Part shown: piece by piece, positions 10,690 to 21,644 of the stretch | How the letters are laid out: every line of letters starts with the position of its first letter | Numbering within the stretch: position 1 is the stretch's first letter | Assembly (NCBI GenBank): GCA_016873195.1 | Contig: VGXW01000006.1 | Location: 1 to 42,597, forward strand | DNA from: Planctomycetota bacterium | Lineage (GTDB): Bacteria > Planctomycetota > UBA1135 > UBA2386 | Length of the DNA stretch: 42,597 bases | Reading direction: 5' to 3' | Notes under the pieces: model-generated | What the model saw: only the letters and a program-made list of their open reading frames with translations | What the model was told of the DNA's origin: nothing | Databases searched by the model: none | Program-made: the position numbers and the translations under genes

Positions 10690-12399
10690 CTACTTCTTCA
10701 GCACCGCGACCAGCGCGGCGAGCAGCAACGACGCCACGCCGCCGAGCCCCACGACGAGGATCGGGTCGCGCCACGGCGAGGCGGCGCCGCCGGTGGGATC
10801 GGCCGGTTCCGGCACTCCGGCAGCGGGGGCGCCGTGGTCTTCCGCCGCGGGATCGGCGGGGTGGTCGGCGCCGGGCGGCGGCGCGACCACGGTCAGATCC
10901 TCGTCGTTCGCCGGCGGCTGCTGCGGCACAGGCACCTCGCGGCCGTGCTGCGGTGCCGTCGCGGCGCCGTGCTTCTCCTGCGGCGCACTGCCCGCGTGGC
11001 GCGGCGGGGCGCTTTCGCCAGCCGGGGCCGGAGGCGGCGCGGCCTCCGGTTCGGCCGCGTCCTTGAGCCAGACGATCTCGCCCGACGCCAGGTCGTAGAC
11101 GGCCGGCAGCATGGCCAGGCGTCCCTGCTGCTCGAGGTCGCGCAGGATCGCGCTGCGCGAGCGCGCCTCGACGACCACGCGCTGCACGTTGGCCCGCACC
11201 GCGAGGTCGACGAGGGCCTGGCCCGTGGCTCCGCCGCGGCGCGCCTTCTCGACCGGTGGCTCGAGGCGCGCCAGCAGCGCGCGCAGGTTCGGGGTCAGCT
11301 GCTGGCCTTCGGGGTGTTCGGCCGCGGCGGCGACGGCGCCGCACCGCGTGTGGCCGAGCACGACCAGCAGCGAAGCGCCGAGGTCGCGGGCGCCGCGTTC
11401 GATGCTGGCGAGCACATGGTCGTTGAGCGCGTTGCCGGCGACGCGGATCACGCACAGCTCGCCGAGACCGGCGTCGAACAGGTGCTCGGGCGCCACGCGC
11501 GAGTCGGCGCAGCACAGCACGATCGCGAGCGGGCGTTCGCCGTGCGTCAACTGCTCGCGGCGCGTCACGGAGAGGTCGCCGGCCGGCAGGCCGTCGCCGA
11601 GGAACCGCCGGTGTCCCGCCTGCAGCAGGCGCAGCGCCACGTGCGGCGGCGCGGCCACCGGCACCGGGGGCAGCGCGCGCAGCGCCGCGCTGGCCGGTTC
11701 GGCGGGCAGCGGCCGGTTCGGCAGCCACTCGACCTCGCCGCTCAGCAGGTGGTAGCGCGCCGGCACCATCTTGAAGCGGCCGACGCGCGCGAAGCGGCGC
11801 AGCAGCGGGCTCCGGCGCAGGCACTCGGTCACCGTGAGCTGCGCGTGCTCCTCTTCGCACGCGTCCGTCAGTTCCGCGCCGGCGAGTTCGCGCTTCTGCA
11901 CCTTGCGCACGGCCGGCTCGATCTGTTCGAGCAGGCCCTGCAGCACCGCGCTCGGCGCGGGTTCGGGATGCTCCTGGCCGGCCGCGGCGACCTGGGCCAC
12001 GGCGGCGGCGACGGCGTCGCAGCCTTCGTGGCCCAGCACGACGCAGAGCGGCACGCTCAGGTGGTCGACCGCGTACTCGATGCTCGCGATGGTCTCCGGA
12101 TCGGCCGCGTGGCCCGCGACGCGGATCACGAACAGTTCGCCGAGGCCGGCGTTGAACACGTGTTCGGGCACGACGCGGCTGTCGGCGCAGCACAGCACGA
12201 TCGCGAACGGGCTCTGCCCGCGGGCCAGCGTGCGGCGCACGCCCTCGCCGAGCGGCTGCGGCACGGACCGGTCGGCGGCGAACCGGCGGTTGCCGTCCTG
12301 CAGGGCGCGCAGCGCCTCGTCGGGAGTTCGCTGCGCGGCGAGCGGCGCGGCGATCGCGATTGCCAGCCAGGCCAGGGCCTTCTGCGTGGTGCATGCCAT
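10690..12399 (-). CDS. Exported tandem beta-carbonic anhydrase, two catalytic domains and a C-terminal TM anchor
   Basis: Signal peptide [36 protein letters not shown]...GHEGCDAV (domain 1), [13 protein letters not shown]...GHTRCGAV (domain 2). C-term [24 protein letters not shown]. Confidence 0.87.
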   Translation of the reverse strand: MACTTQKALAWLAIAIAAPLAAQRTPDEALRALQDGNRRFAADRSVPQPLGEGVRRTLARGQSPFAIVLCCADSRVVPEHVFNAGLGELFVIRVAGHAADPETIASIEYAVDHLSVPLCVVLGHEGCDAVAAAVAQVAAAGQEHPEPAPSAVLQGLLEQIEPAVRKVQKRELAGAELTDACEEEHAQLTVTECLRRSPLLRRFARVGRFKMVPARYHLLSGEVEWLPNRPLPAEPASAALRALPPVPVAAPPHVALRLLQAGHRRFLGDGLPAGDLSVTRREQLTHGERPLAIVLCCADSRVAPEHLFDAGLGELCVIRVAGNALNDHVLASIERGARDLGASLLVVLGHTRCGAVAAAAEHPEGQQLTPNLRALLARLEPPVEKARRGGATGQALVDLAVRANVQRVVVEARSRSAILRDLEQQGRLAMLPAVYDLASGEIVWLKDAAEPEAAPPPAPAGESAPPRHAGSAPQEKHGAATAPQHGREVPVPQQPPANDEDLTVVAPPPGADHPADPAAEDHGAPAAGVPEPADPTGGAASPWRDPILVVGLGGVASLLLAALVAVLKK

Positions 12400-12715
12400 G
12401 GAGTGCGTCTCCCGGTCGTCGGGTTCCGCGGCGGGCATCGGCAGGCGCTGTGGGGGAACTGCACGGCGTCGGGCACCGGACCGTGGCACGGCCGCTCCGC
12501 GGCGCCTGCGGCGCTGCAGCACCGGCCCGCGGCGGGCATTGACGTGGTCTGCGCCGTCGCTACCCTTCTTCGCCTTCCATCCCGGGCCCTGCTGCCCGCG
12601 GACCGTTCCCGGCGCGCCTGCGGCTGCTCCGGGCGCCCTGGCAACCAGAGCCGCGCGGCACATCCGAGCGTGCCTTCTCCGCATGTCTTCCCCGACCCCA
12701 CCGACCCGCCCCGCC

Positions 12716-14809
<2,094 letters not shown>

Positions 14810-14836
14810 GTTCCACCCGCCGCGGCGCGGCTCGAT

Positions 14837-14922
14837 AGAAACCGCCGCAGCGGCGCCCGAGCGCGTGGTTTCGTCCGTTGCAGGTCGCCGCGTTGCGGCG
14901 GTGGGAACCTCAGTCCGGCGGC
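14837..14922. repeat. Palindromic intergenic repeat, copy R1
   Basis: agaaaccgccgcagcggcgcccgagcgcgtggtttcgtccgttgcaggtcgccgcgttgcggcggtgggaacctcagtccggcggc; near-identical to 15786-15870. Confidence 0.9.
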
Positions 14923-15236
14923 GAGACGCCGGCGTGGGCCACGACGAGCAGCACGCAGGGCTCGGCCCCGCCGCCCGCGAGCGCGACCGGCGCGTGGCCG
15001 GTTCCTGCCTCGTGCACGCGGACCTGTCCGGCGCGGTGCTCGCCGGACTCGTCGCGGTAGCCGCCCTGCAGCACGAGCGTTTCCTCGCGGCCGCGGTGCA
15101 CGTGCGCCGGGCAGCCGCAGCCCGGCTCCATGCGCACCAGCAGCACGGCGCGGCCCGATCGTTCGTCGCGGCAGTAGCGGTGCACGGCGACGCCGTCGTG
15201 GCGTGTCGCGCAGAAAGGGATCGCGGCCAGATCCAT
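14910..15236 (-). CDS. Small cupin domain protein (start could also be 15257)
   Basis: MDLAAIPFCATRHDGVAVHRYCRDERSGRAVLLVRMEPGCGCPAHVHRGREETLVLQGGYRDESGEHRAGQVRVHEAGTGHAP: cupin PxHxH...E motif. Confidence 0.78.
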   Translation of the reverse strand: MDLAAIPFCATRHDGVAVHRYCRDERSGRAVLLVRMEPGCGCPAHVHRGREETLVLQGGYRDESGEHRAGQVRVHEAGTGHAPVALAGGGAEPCVLLVVAHAGVSPPD

Positions 15237-15255
15237 CCCGGTATGGTGGGCGGGC

Positions 15256-15759
15256 ATGAGTTCGCCGCCCAGAGAAAGCTGGTCGATCCAGATCGAGAAG
15301 GACTACCTGAAGTTCAGCGCTGCCCACTTCCTGATCTTCCCGGACGGGACGGCCGAGCGGCTGCACGGGCACAACTACAAGGTCTACGTCGGCCTGCACA
15401 CCGACCTCGACGCGCACGGCCTCGTCGTCAACTTCAAGGAGATCAAACCGATCGTGCGCGCGCTGTGCGACGAACTCGACGAGCACTTCCTCGTGCCGGG
15501 CCAGCACCCCGAGTTGCGGGCGCTGCGCCAGGGCGAGGCCTGCGAGATCCGCTACCGGGAACGTCGCTACCTCGTGCCGGCCGGCGAGGTCGTCGTGCTG
15601 CCGATCGGCAACACGAGCGCCGAGAACCTCGCCGCGTGGTTCGGCCGGAACCTGCGCGAGCGCCTGCGTGGCCGCTGGCCTTCGCTGCAGGTGCGGGAAC
15701 TCTCCATCGCCGTCGAGGAGACGCCGGGGCAACGCGGCATCTGGACCCTGCGCGAGTGA
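15256..15759 (+). CDS. 6-pyruvoyl-tetrahydropterin synthase/QueD family protein, PTPS-III-like (ExxHGH)
   Basis: DYLKFSAAHFLIFPDGTAERLHGHNYKVYVGL; conserved His metal ligands, Glu-x-x-HGH with no Cys at the QueD position. Confidence 0.85.
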   Translation: MSSPPRESWSIQIEKDYLKFSAAHFLIFPDGTAERLHGHNYKVYVGLHTDLDAHGLVVNFKEIKPIVRALCDELDEHFLVPGQHPELRALRQGEACEIRYRERRYLVPAGEVVVLPIGNTSAENLAAWFGRNLRERLRGRWPSLQVRELSIAVEETPGQRGIWTLRE

Positions 15760-15785
15760 CCCGCGCTGCGGGCCGCGGCTTCAGC

Positions 15786-15870
15786 AGAAACCGCCGCAGC
15801 GGCGCCCGCGCGCGTGGTTTCGCCGGTTGCAGGTCGCCGCGTTGCGGCGGTGGGAACCTCAGCCGGCGGC
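15786..15870. repeat. Palindromic intergenic repeat, copy R2
   Basis: agaaaccgccgcagcggcgcccgcgcgcgtggtttcgccggttgcaggtcgccgcgttgcggcggtgggaacctcagccggcggc. Contains GAAACC...GGTTTC, GCCGC-A-GCGGC and CGCCGC-GTT-GCGGCG inverted repeats. Confidence 0.9.
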
Positions 15871-16164
15871 CTCGGCTTCGCCGGCGCCGGTGCGGTAGCC
15901 GTGGAGCCATCGCGCAAGGCCCCTCGAGCAGTTGCGCACCGTGTGGCGCGTTCCGGCCGGGATCTCGAGTTCGTCACCCGGCAGCAGGCGCACGGTCCTG
16001 CCCGGCATCTCGACCTGGATCTCGCCCTCCAGCAGCAGGACGCGCTCGTCGACATCGTGCTGGAAGTCGTGCCATACCTGGTCGGGGGGATCGACCCAGA
16101 GTTCGCACGTGAAACCATGCGTCGCCCATTCCGCGCGTACCTGCGGCCGCTCGATCCTCGGCAT
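15859..16164 (-). CDS. Small cupin domain protein
   Basis: SD gggagg 10 nt before ATG. MPRIERPQVRAEWATHGFTCELWVDPPDQVWHDFQHDVDERVLLLEGEIQVEMPGRTVRLLPGDELEIPAGTRHTVRN. Confidence 0.85.
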   Translation of the reverse strand: MPRIERPQVRAEWATHGFTCELWVDPPDQVWHDFQHDVDERVLLLEGEIQVEMPGRTVRLLPGDELEIPAGTRHTVRNCSRGLARWLHGYRTGAGEAEAAG

Positions 16165-16470
16165 CTGCGTCGAACCTCCCTGCCGGCCACCCGGGGTCCG
16201 CGACCGATCGATTCCGCCCGAACCGACGTGGTGCAGCCGCGGAGCGGAGTCCCTGGTGGTTTCCCGCTGCCAGGTTGCGCCAGCAACGGTCGACCGAATC
16301 GAAGCACGCCGCATAGGGAAAGGAAAGCCCCCGCGAAGAACCTCTCTGCGGGTCGCGAACCCGGAGGTGGAGGGGCGCTCGGCCGGGTGGTCTTGTGGTG
16401 AGCCGGCGCCGGACGGACTAGCCCGGGTGCCCCACGAAGTAACGCCGCTGTCCGGTCCGCGTCGAGCGCA

Positions 16471-16510
16471 CGGAAAAGACACGGAGCGCGCCGTTGCCGG
16501 CACGCTCCGT
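16471..16510 (-). terminator. Intrinsic terminator on minus strand
   Basis: ACGGAGCGTGCCG-GCAA-CGGCGCGCTCCGT (13 bp with one G.U, GNRA loop) followed by GTCTTTTCCG. Confidence 0.7.
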
Positions 16511-16775
16511 TGTGCATGGGAGAGTGGAAATGAGTCCTGCCTCCAGGATCCGCGACCAGCGAGCGCGAGACGTGCCAACCAGCTCGCTGACCGATCAGCA
16601 GCACCTTGGGCTTTCACCCTGGAACAGACCCCTCTGATTCGCGGTGCCGTCTCGGCGTCCGGATGCTCACAGCGGGATCCTGGAGACAGGAAAGAGCTCC
16701 GCGGGGAGGCATGGTCCCCACGGAACGACCCTTGGACGTTCGCTCGCTCGCGCGAGGTTCCGTGGCAGACCCGAA
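16471..16775 (-). ncRNA. Candidate structured RNA (independent sRNA or structured 3' UTR)
   Basis: Minus strand: stem A CCACGGAAC/GTTCCGTGG (16765-16757/16726-16718); stem B CCUGUCUCCAGGAUCC/GGAUCCUGGAGGCAGG (16690-16675/16551-16536); stem C CAGCGAGC/GCTCGCTG (16589-16582/16564-16557); terminator hairpin. No plausible protein in any frame. Confidence 0.5.
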
Positions 16776-16813
16776 TTCCGGCCCAGGCCGCTTGTCGCAG
16801 AAACGTAACCCGG

Positions 16814-18151
16814 TCAGGCGAAGCGCGGGCGCGCCGGCTCCCCGGTGGCGGCGATCGCCCGCACGTGCTCCTGCACCTGCATCGCGCGTCGCACGCACTG
16901 GTCGCTGTTGTGGTACTCGTAGCGACCGAAGCGGCCGAAGGTGATGTAGCCGCTGTGGTCCCACCAGCGGCGCACGCGCGCGATCCGCTCGGCGAAGGCG
17001 AGATCCTGGTCGATGTAGGCGTACTCGTTGTCGCACCACTCGGCCAGCACGACCTGTTCGGGCCTCAGGAAAACTGCCCGGCCCAGCGCCGCGACGACAC
17101 CGCGCAACCACGCCGCGTCGGGCCGCAGTTCGCCGCGGTGGGTGACCTCCGCGAGGAACGAGCCGTGGCCCGCGGGCGCGTTGTGCGGGGAGTAGTTGCT
17201 GAAGTAGGTGACGCGGTTCGTGGGCCCCTGCTCGGGGAACGGCAGGTAGACCCACGAGTGCGGCGGCAGCGGCTCGTCGAGCCGCACGCCGATCATCACG
17301 TTGACCAGCGAGATCGGCCGCAGCGCGCGCACGTCGGCCCGCACGTCGGCGGGCATCTCCGGGAACGCCCCCTCGATCTGCGGCAGCGGCACCGTGTTGA
17401 CGACCAGGTCGAACTCCGTGCCGTCGACCCGGAACCGGTCGCCGGACCGCTCCACGCGCCGCACGGCGACGCCGCACTGCAGCTCGAAACCGCCGCCGTC
17501 GACCGTGCCGCGCACCATCGTCTCGAACCCGCCGTGCCTGGGGAACCAGAACACCGACTGGTGCACGTAGCCCTCGGTGTCGAGCCCGACCGCCGACTTC
17601 AGGACGTCCTCGATCGGCGCCTCCGGCACGCGCCCGGCGACCCAGCCGCTCGACATCGCGCGCAGGTCGCACTTCCAGATCTTCTCGTTGTAGGGGACCA
17701 TGAAGTGGCGCGCGAAGCCGTCCCCCATGCGCCAGTGGATCCAACCGTGGAAGTCAGGCGGGCACGGCGCGCCGGTCCGGCGCTGCACGTAGGCCTCGAC
17801 GTAGCCGGCGACGCACTCGACGATCGCCTGCTTCGTCAGGTGGCCGACGCCGTTCTCGAACGGGTAGGGCACCCAGCGGTCGTGCCAGCGGATCTTCGTG
17901 CAACGCTGCGTGCGCACCGTCGCGGCCTCGCCGCCGCAGCGCGCGAGCTGCCAGTCGAGCACGGGCTTGTCCTTCGAGAAGACGATGTGGCCGCCGGCCT
18001 CGTCGAACACGAACTCCCCGTAGCGCCGGCTGCGGCAGAGGCCGCCGGGACGTTCCGCGTGCTCGAGCACGGTCACGCGGTGGCCGTCCGCGGCGAGCAG
18101 GCGGGCGAGGGCGACACCGGAGATGCCGCCGCCAAGGATGGCGATCTTCAC
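16814..18151 (-). CDS. FAD-dependent protein, UDP-galactopyranose mutase / protoporphyrinogen oxidase-like
   Basis: N-terminal MKIAILGGGISGVALARLLAADGHRVTVLEHAERPGGLC Rossmann dinucleotide motif; FMVPYNEKIWKCDLRAMSSGWVAGRVP. Confidence 0.82.
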   Translation of the reverse strand: MKIAILGGGISGVALARLLAADGHRVTVLEHAERPGGLCRSRRYGEFVFDEAGGHIVFSKDKPVLDWQLARCGGEAATVRTQRCTKIRWHDRWVPYPFENGVGHLTKQAIVECVAGYVEAYVQRRTGAPCPPDFHGWIHWRMGDGFARHFMVPYNEKIWKCDLRAMSSGWVAGRVPEAPIEDVLKSAVGLDTEGYVHQSVFWFPRHGGFETMVRGTVDGGGFELQCGVAVRRVERSGDRFRVDGTEFDLVVNTVPLPQIEGAFPEMPADVRADVRALRPISLVNVMIGVRLDEPLPPHSWVYLPFPEQGPTNRVTYFSNYSPHNAPAGHGSFLAEVTHRGELRPDAAWLRGVVAALGRAVFLRPEQVVLAEWCDNEYAYIDQDLAFAERIARVRRWWDHSGYITFGRFGRYEYHNSDQCVRRAMQVQEHVRAIAATGEPARPRFA

Positions 18152-18300
18152 GCGATGGACTCCAGCGGCATCTTCGTCACGAGAGGGCGACTCTCTATAC
18201 CGCGCGCGGGCGGGCCGGCGAACCCCCGGTCACCTGGCGGCTGCGGAATCCGCGGCCCCGCCGAGCAATCGCCGGCGGCCCGGCCCATGATGCCGGCCCC

Positions 18301-19488
18301 TTGGCCGCCGCCCCACCGCCGCCGCGCCCCGCCGACGAACTGCCGCGCGCGCAGGAGCGCCTGGCCGTCGCGGCGCTCGCGCTGGCGGCATTCTCGCTGA
18401 ACCTCAACACGAACGTGCTCGGCGCGCTGCTGCCGTTCCTGCCGCAGGAACTCGGGCTCGGCGAACGGGGTGCTGGCTACCTCCTCGCCGCAGCCGCGCT
18501 CGGGTCGGCGTGCGGCGCACTCGGCACCGGCCCGCTGGCCGCGCGGGTTGGCCGGCGGCCGGCGCTCGTCGGCGGCCTCGCGCTGTTCGTCGTCGCGAGC
18601 CTCGGCCACCTCCTTGCCGGCTCGCTGTGGCAGCTCGTGGTGCTGCGCGCGCTGGCGGGCCTCGCGGTGGGCCTCGCCTACGCGGCGGCCTCGGCGCTCG
18701 CGGCCGAGATCGCGCCCTACGCGCGGCGCGGCGCGGCGATGGGCTGGTTCACCGCCGGCATGTTCCTGGCGATCCCGGTCGGCATGCCGCTGTCGGTGCT
18801 GCTCGCCAAGGCCGGTCACTGGCGCGGCATCTTCGCGGTGCAGGCGGCGCTCGCCGCGCTCGGCGTCGCCATCGCCCTGCGCGCCGTGCCGGTCCGGGCG
18901 GCGCCGGAGCGGCCCGGGCTGCCGTTCGACCTGCTCGCGCGGGCGCCCGTGCGCGCGGTGCTGGCGGCGACCATGCTGCACGTCGGCTCGTTCTTCACCA
19001 CCGTGCAGCTCGCGGCGGCCTGGCTCGACGCGACCGGCGTGGTGCCGAAGGCCCACCACGTCCACCTCTGGGTCGGCCTCGGGCTCCTGTCGTGCCTCGG
19101 CAGCGCGTCGTTCGGTCGACTGTGCGACCGCACGGGCAAGCGCCGGTTCGTGCTGGCCTGCTCGCTGCCGCTGGCCCTCTGCTTCGTCGTGCTGGCCGCC
19201 GGACCCGCGCCGGCCTGGCTGCTGCCCGTCGGCGCCCTGCTCTGCCTGCTCGCCGCGGCGCGCACCGGCCCGCTGCAGGCCCTGCTGTCCGGCCTGGCGC
19301 CCCCTGACCGGCTCGGGGCGCTGATGGGCGTGCGCGGCGCGGTCATGCAGCTCGGCGTCGTCGCCTTCGCGTTGGCCTCCGGTCCGATCGCCGCAGCGCT
19401 GCAGTTCCCGGGCGTGCTGCTGCTGGCCGCCGGCTGCCAGCTCGCCTCCTTGCTGCTGGTCCGCCGGTGGGGGGCCGAGGGCCGATGA
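18301..19488 (+). CDS. MFS transporter (TTG start likely)
   Basis: Many hydrophobic segments; GPLAARVGRRPALVGGLALF (loop 2-3 signature) and FGRLCDRTGKRRFVL. Confidence 0.82.
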   Translation: MAAAPPPPRPADELPRAQERLAVAALALAAFSLNLNTNVLGALLPFLPQELGLGERGAGYLLAAAALGSACGALGTGPLAARVGRRPALVGGLALFVVASLGHLLAGSLWQLVVLRALAGLAVGLAYAAASALAAEIAPYARRGAAMGWFTAGMFLAIPVGMPLSVLLAKAGHWRGIFAVQAALAALGVAIALRAVPVRAAPERPGLPFDLLARAPVRAVLAATMLHVGSFFTTVQLAAAWLDATGVVPKAHHVHLWVGLGLLSCLGSASFGRLCDRTGKRRFVLACSLPLALCFVVLAAGPAPAWLLPVGALLCLLAAARTGPLQALLSGLAPPDRLGALMGVRGAVMQLGVVAFALASGPIAAALQFPGVLLLAAGCQLASLLLVRRWGAEGR

Positions 19489-19594
19489 GCCCCCGCGCGT
19501 GCAGGTCGACTCTGCCGCGGCGACATCCCTCGGCCCGCTCTTGCCACACGGCGCGGCCAGCTTGCGCTCTCTGCGCCTTTCTTGCGGACCTCCC

Positions 19595-20686
19595 ATGCAT
19601 CGTCATCTCGTCACGTTCGTGCTGCTCGCGGCCGCCTCCTTGCCCGGCTGCGTGACGCAACAAGACTCGTACTTCCTCGGCAGCGACAACTACGTGCTCG
19701 CCACGCACGAGGACCAGGACGGTGGCCGCCGCAACTACGAGCTCGTGATGGCTTCGGCGCGCGGCGACGCGAGCCTCAGGATCCGGCGCGAGTTCGACCG
19801 CGAACGGCCGTTCCTCGGCCTGCAGGTGCTCGAACTCGACAAGCGTGCCGCCGAGCAACGCGGTGTGCGACCCTACACCGGCCTGCTCGTGAAGGGCACC
19901 TACCCGAAGTCGGGCGCCGAGGTCGGCGGCGTGATGGCCGGCGACGTGCTGCTGTCGCTCGATGGCAGGGAGACCGTCTACCTGGCGCACGTCGCCGACG
20001 TCGAAGCGTCGCTGCGCGCCGGGCAAGCGGTGGCGGCCAAGGTCCTGCGCGGCCAGCAAGAGATCGAACTCACGCTGACCGCGCCGCCGCGCAAGGAACG
20101 CGTCGAGGACGTGCAGGACGTCGCGCTCGAGGTCCCGGCCACGCACCGTCCCTACGCCGGCGTGAACCTGCGCGGCATCCCCACGACCTGGACGGAGAGG
20201 ATCTACGGCGATCCGCGCCAGGCGATCGTCCTGACCAACGTCGAGGTCGGTTCGCCGGCCTGGGTCGCGGGTTTCCGCGGCGGCGACGTGATCCAGAAGG
20301 TCGACGGCTCGCCCGCCCCGAACGTGCACGAGCTGGCGCGCGAGATCGCCCGGCGCGGCGAACGGGAGGAGACGATGCGCTGGGCCGTGGTCCGGGGTCC
20401 CGGCGAGGCCTACGAGGCCGAACTGCAGCTCCGCGACTACAGCGGCGAGACGAACATCTGGTTCCCGCTGGTCTTCTGGCTGCAGAACGGCACCTTCTCC
20501 GACAAGTGGAGCGTGGGGCCGTTCGGGCTCGTCATGAGCAACCGCAACCACTACCTGCCCGATTCGCGGAGCCGCGTGGCGAGGACGCGGAACGTCTGGA
20601 GCGCGCTCCTGAGCCTGATCCGCGTGGAGACGGGGCCGCAGGAGACCAAGGTCCGGTTGCTCTGGCTGATCCACTTCGACACGTGA
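19595..20686 (+). CDS. Lipoprotein with two PDZ-like domains
   Basis: Lipobox LLAAASLPGC. YTGLLVKGTYPKSGAEVGGVMAGDVLLSLDGRE and AIVLTNVEVGSPAWVAGFRGGDVIQKVDGSPAPNVHEL. Confidence 0.78.
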   Translation: MHRHLVTFVLLAAASLPGCVTQQDSYFLGSDNYVLATHEDQDGGRRNYELVMASARGDASLRIRREFDRERPFLGLQVLELDKRAAEQRGVRPYTGLLVKGTYPKSGAEVGGVMAGDVLLSLDGRETVYLAHVADVEASLRAGQAVAAKVLRGQQEIELTLTAPPRKERVEDVQDVALEVPATHRPYAGVNLRGIPTTWTERIYGDPRQAIVLTNVEVGSPAWVAGFRGGDVIQKVDGSPAPNVHELAREIARRGEREETMRWAVVRGPGEAYEAELQLRDYSGETNIWFPLVFWLQNGTFSDKWSVGPFGLVMSNRNHYLPDSRSRVARTRNVWSALLSLIRVETGPQETKVRLLWLIHFDT

Positions 20687-20731
20687 CGGAAGGCCGGTCC
20701 CGGGTGGCTTGCGGCGGCCGCGCCGCTACAC

Positions 20732-21556
20732 GTGTGCACCACCGAGCCCGTGCCGACCTACCTGCTGACGATCGCCTACGACGGCACCGCCTACCGCGGC
20801 TGGCAGCGCCAGGACGGCCAACCGACCGTCCAGCAGCAGCTCGAACAGGCCTTCGCGGCGATCGACTGCCCCGCCGTGCACGTCGAGGCCGCCGGGCGCA
20901 CCGACGCCGGCGTGCACGCGGTCGGGCAGAGCGCCCACGCGGTGATCGGGCGCGACTTCCCGCCCGACAAGCTGCAGCTCGCGCTGAACGCGAACCTGCC
21001 GCCGGACGTCGCGGTGCAGGCCGTGCGGCGGGCGCCGGACGGGTTCCACGCGCGGTTCTTCGCCCGCGGCAAGCGCTACGTCTACCGCTGTTGCGTCTCC
21101 CCGGTGCGGCCGGCAATCGGCCGCACGCTCTACCACTGGGTGCGGCGGCCCGTGGACCTGCAGGCGATGCGGGCGGCGGCGCGCTGCCTGCTGGGTCGGC
21201 ACGACTTCCGGTCGTTCGCCACGAACCCGGGCTACGCGCGCACGCGCGGCACGGTGCGCACGCTGCAGCACCTGCACCTGTTCGCGCGGCCGTACGGGTT
21301 CGACCTCGCCGTGCAGGGTGACGGGTTCCTCTACAACATGGTGCGCGCGATCGCCGGCTCGCTGCTCGAGGTCGGCTACGGCAATCGGCCACCTTCCTGG
21401 CTGGCCGAGGTGCTGCAGGCGCGCGACCGCCGGGCTGCGGCGGCCACGGCGCCGGCGGGGGGGCTCTACCTGGTGCGCGTGCTCTATGCTGCCGATCTGT
21501 CGCCGGCTGGCGTCGAACCGGGCCGCGAACCGGACCTCGACTCCGCGGAAGAATGA
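20732..21556 (+). CDS. truA: tRNA pseudouridine synthase A
   Basis: YLLTIAYDGTAYRGWQRQDGQPTVQQQLEQAF, VEAAGRTDAGVHAVGQSAH, GDGFLYNMVRAIAGSLLEVG. Confidence 0.95.
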   Translation: MCTTEPVPTYLLTIAYDGTAYRGWQRQDGQPTVQQQLEQAFAAIDCPAVHVEAAGRTDAGVHAVGQSAHAVIGRDFPPDKLQLALNANLPPDVAVQAVRRAPDGFHARFFARGKRYVYRCCVSPVRPAIGRTLYHWVRRPVDLQAMRAAARCLLGRHDFRSFATNPGYARTRGTVRTLQHLHLFARPYGFDLAVQGDGFLYNMVRAIAGSLLEVGYGNRPPSWLAEVLQARDRRAAAATAPAGGLYLVRVLYAADLSPAGVEPGREPDLDSAEE

Positions 21557-21644
21557 CGCGGTCGAAAGGACCGGGGCCCCGAACGGCCACGGCGAATACT
21601 CGCCGCCGCCCGCCGCACGACGGCTTCCAACGCACCCGATTCCC

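Noticed and set aside
15786-15870. Integron attC site / gene cassette interpretation of the duplicated repeats
   Set aside because: No paired RYYYAAC/GTTRRRY core sites, no integrase in the window, and the intervening genes are on opposite strands.
16300-16400. Possible tRNA T-arm (CCGGGTTCGCGACCCG, minus strand)
   Set aside because: T-loop lacks the consensus A, and no matching acceptor, D or anticodon arms.
16475-16813. RNase P RNA, tmRNA or SRP RNA in the noncoding gap
   Set aside because: No RNase P P4 core, no tmRNA TPsiC/CCA end, no SRP GGAAG...GCAGCC loop recognised.
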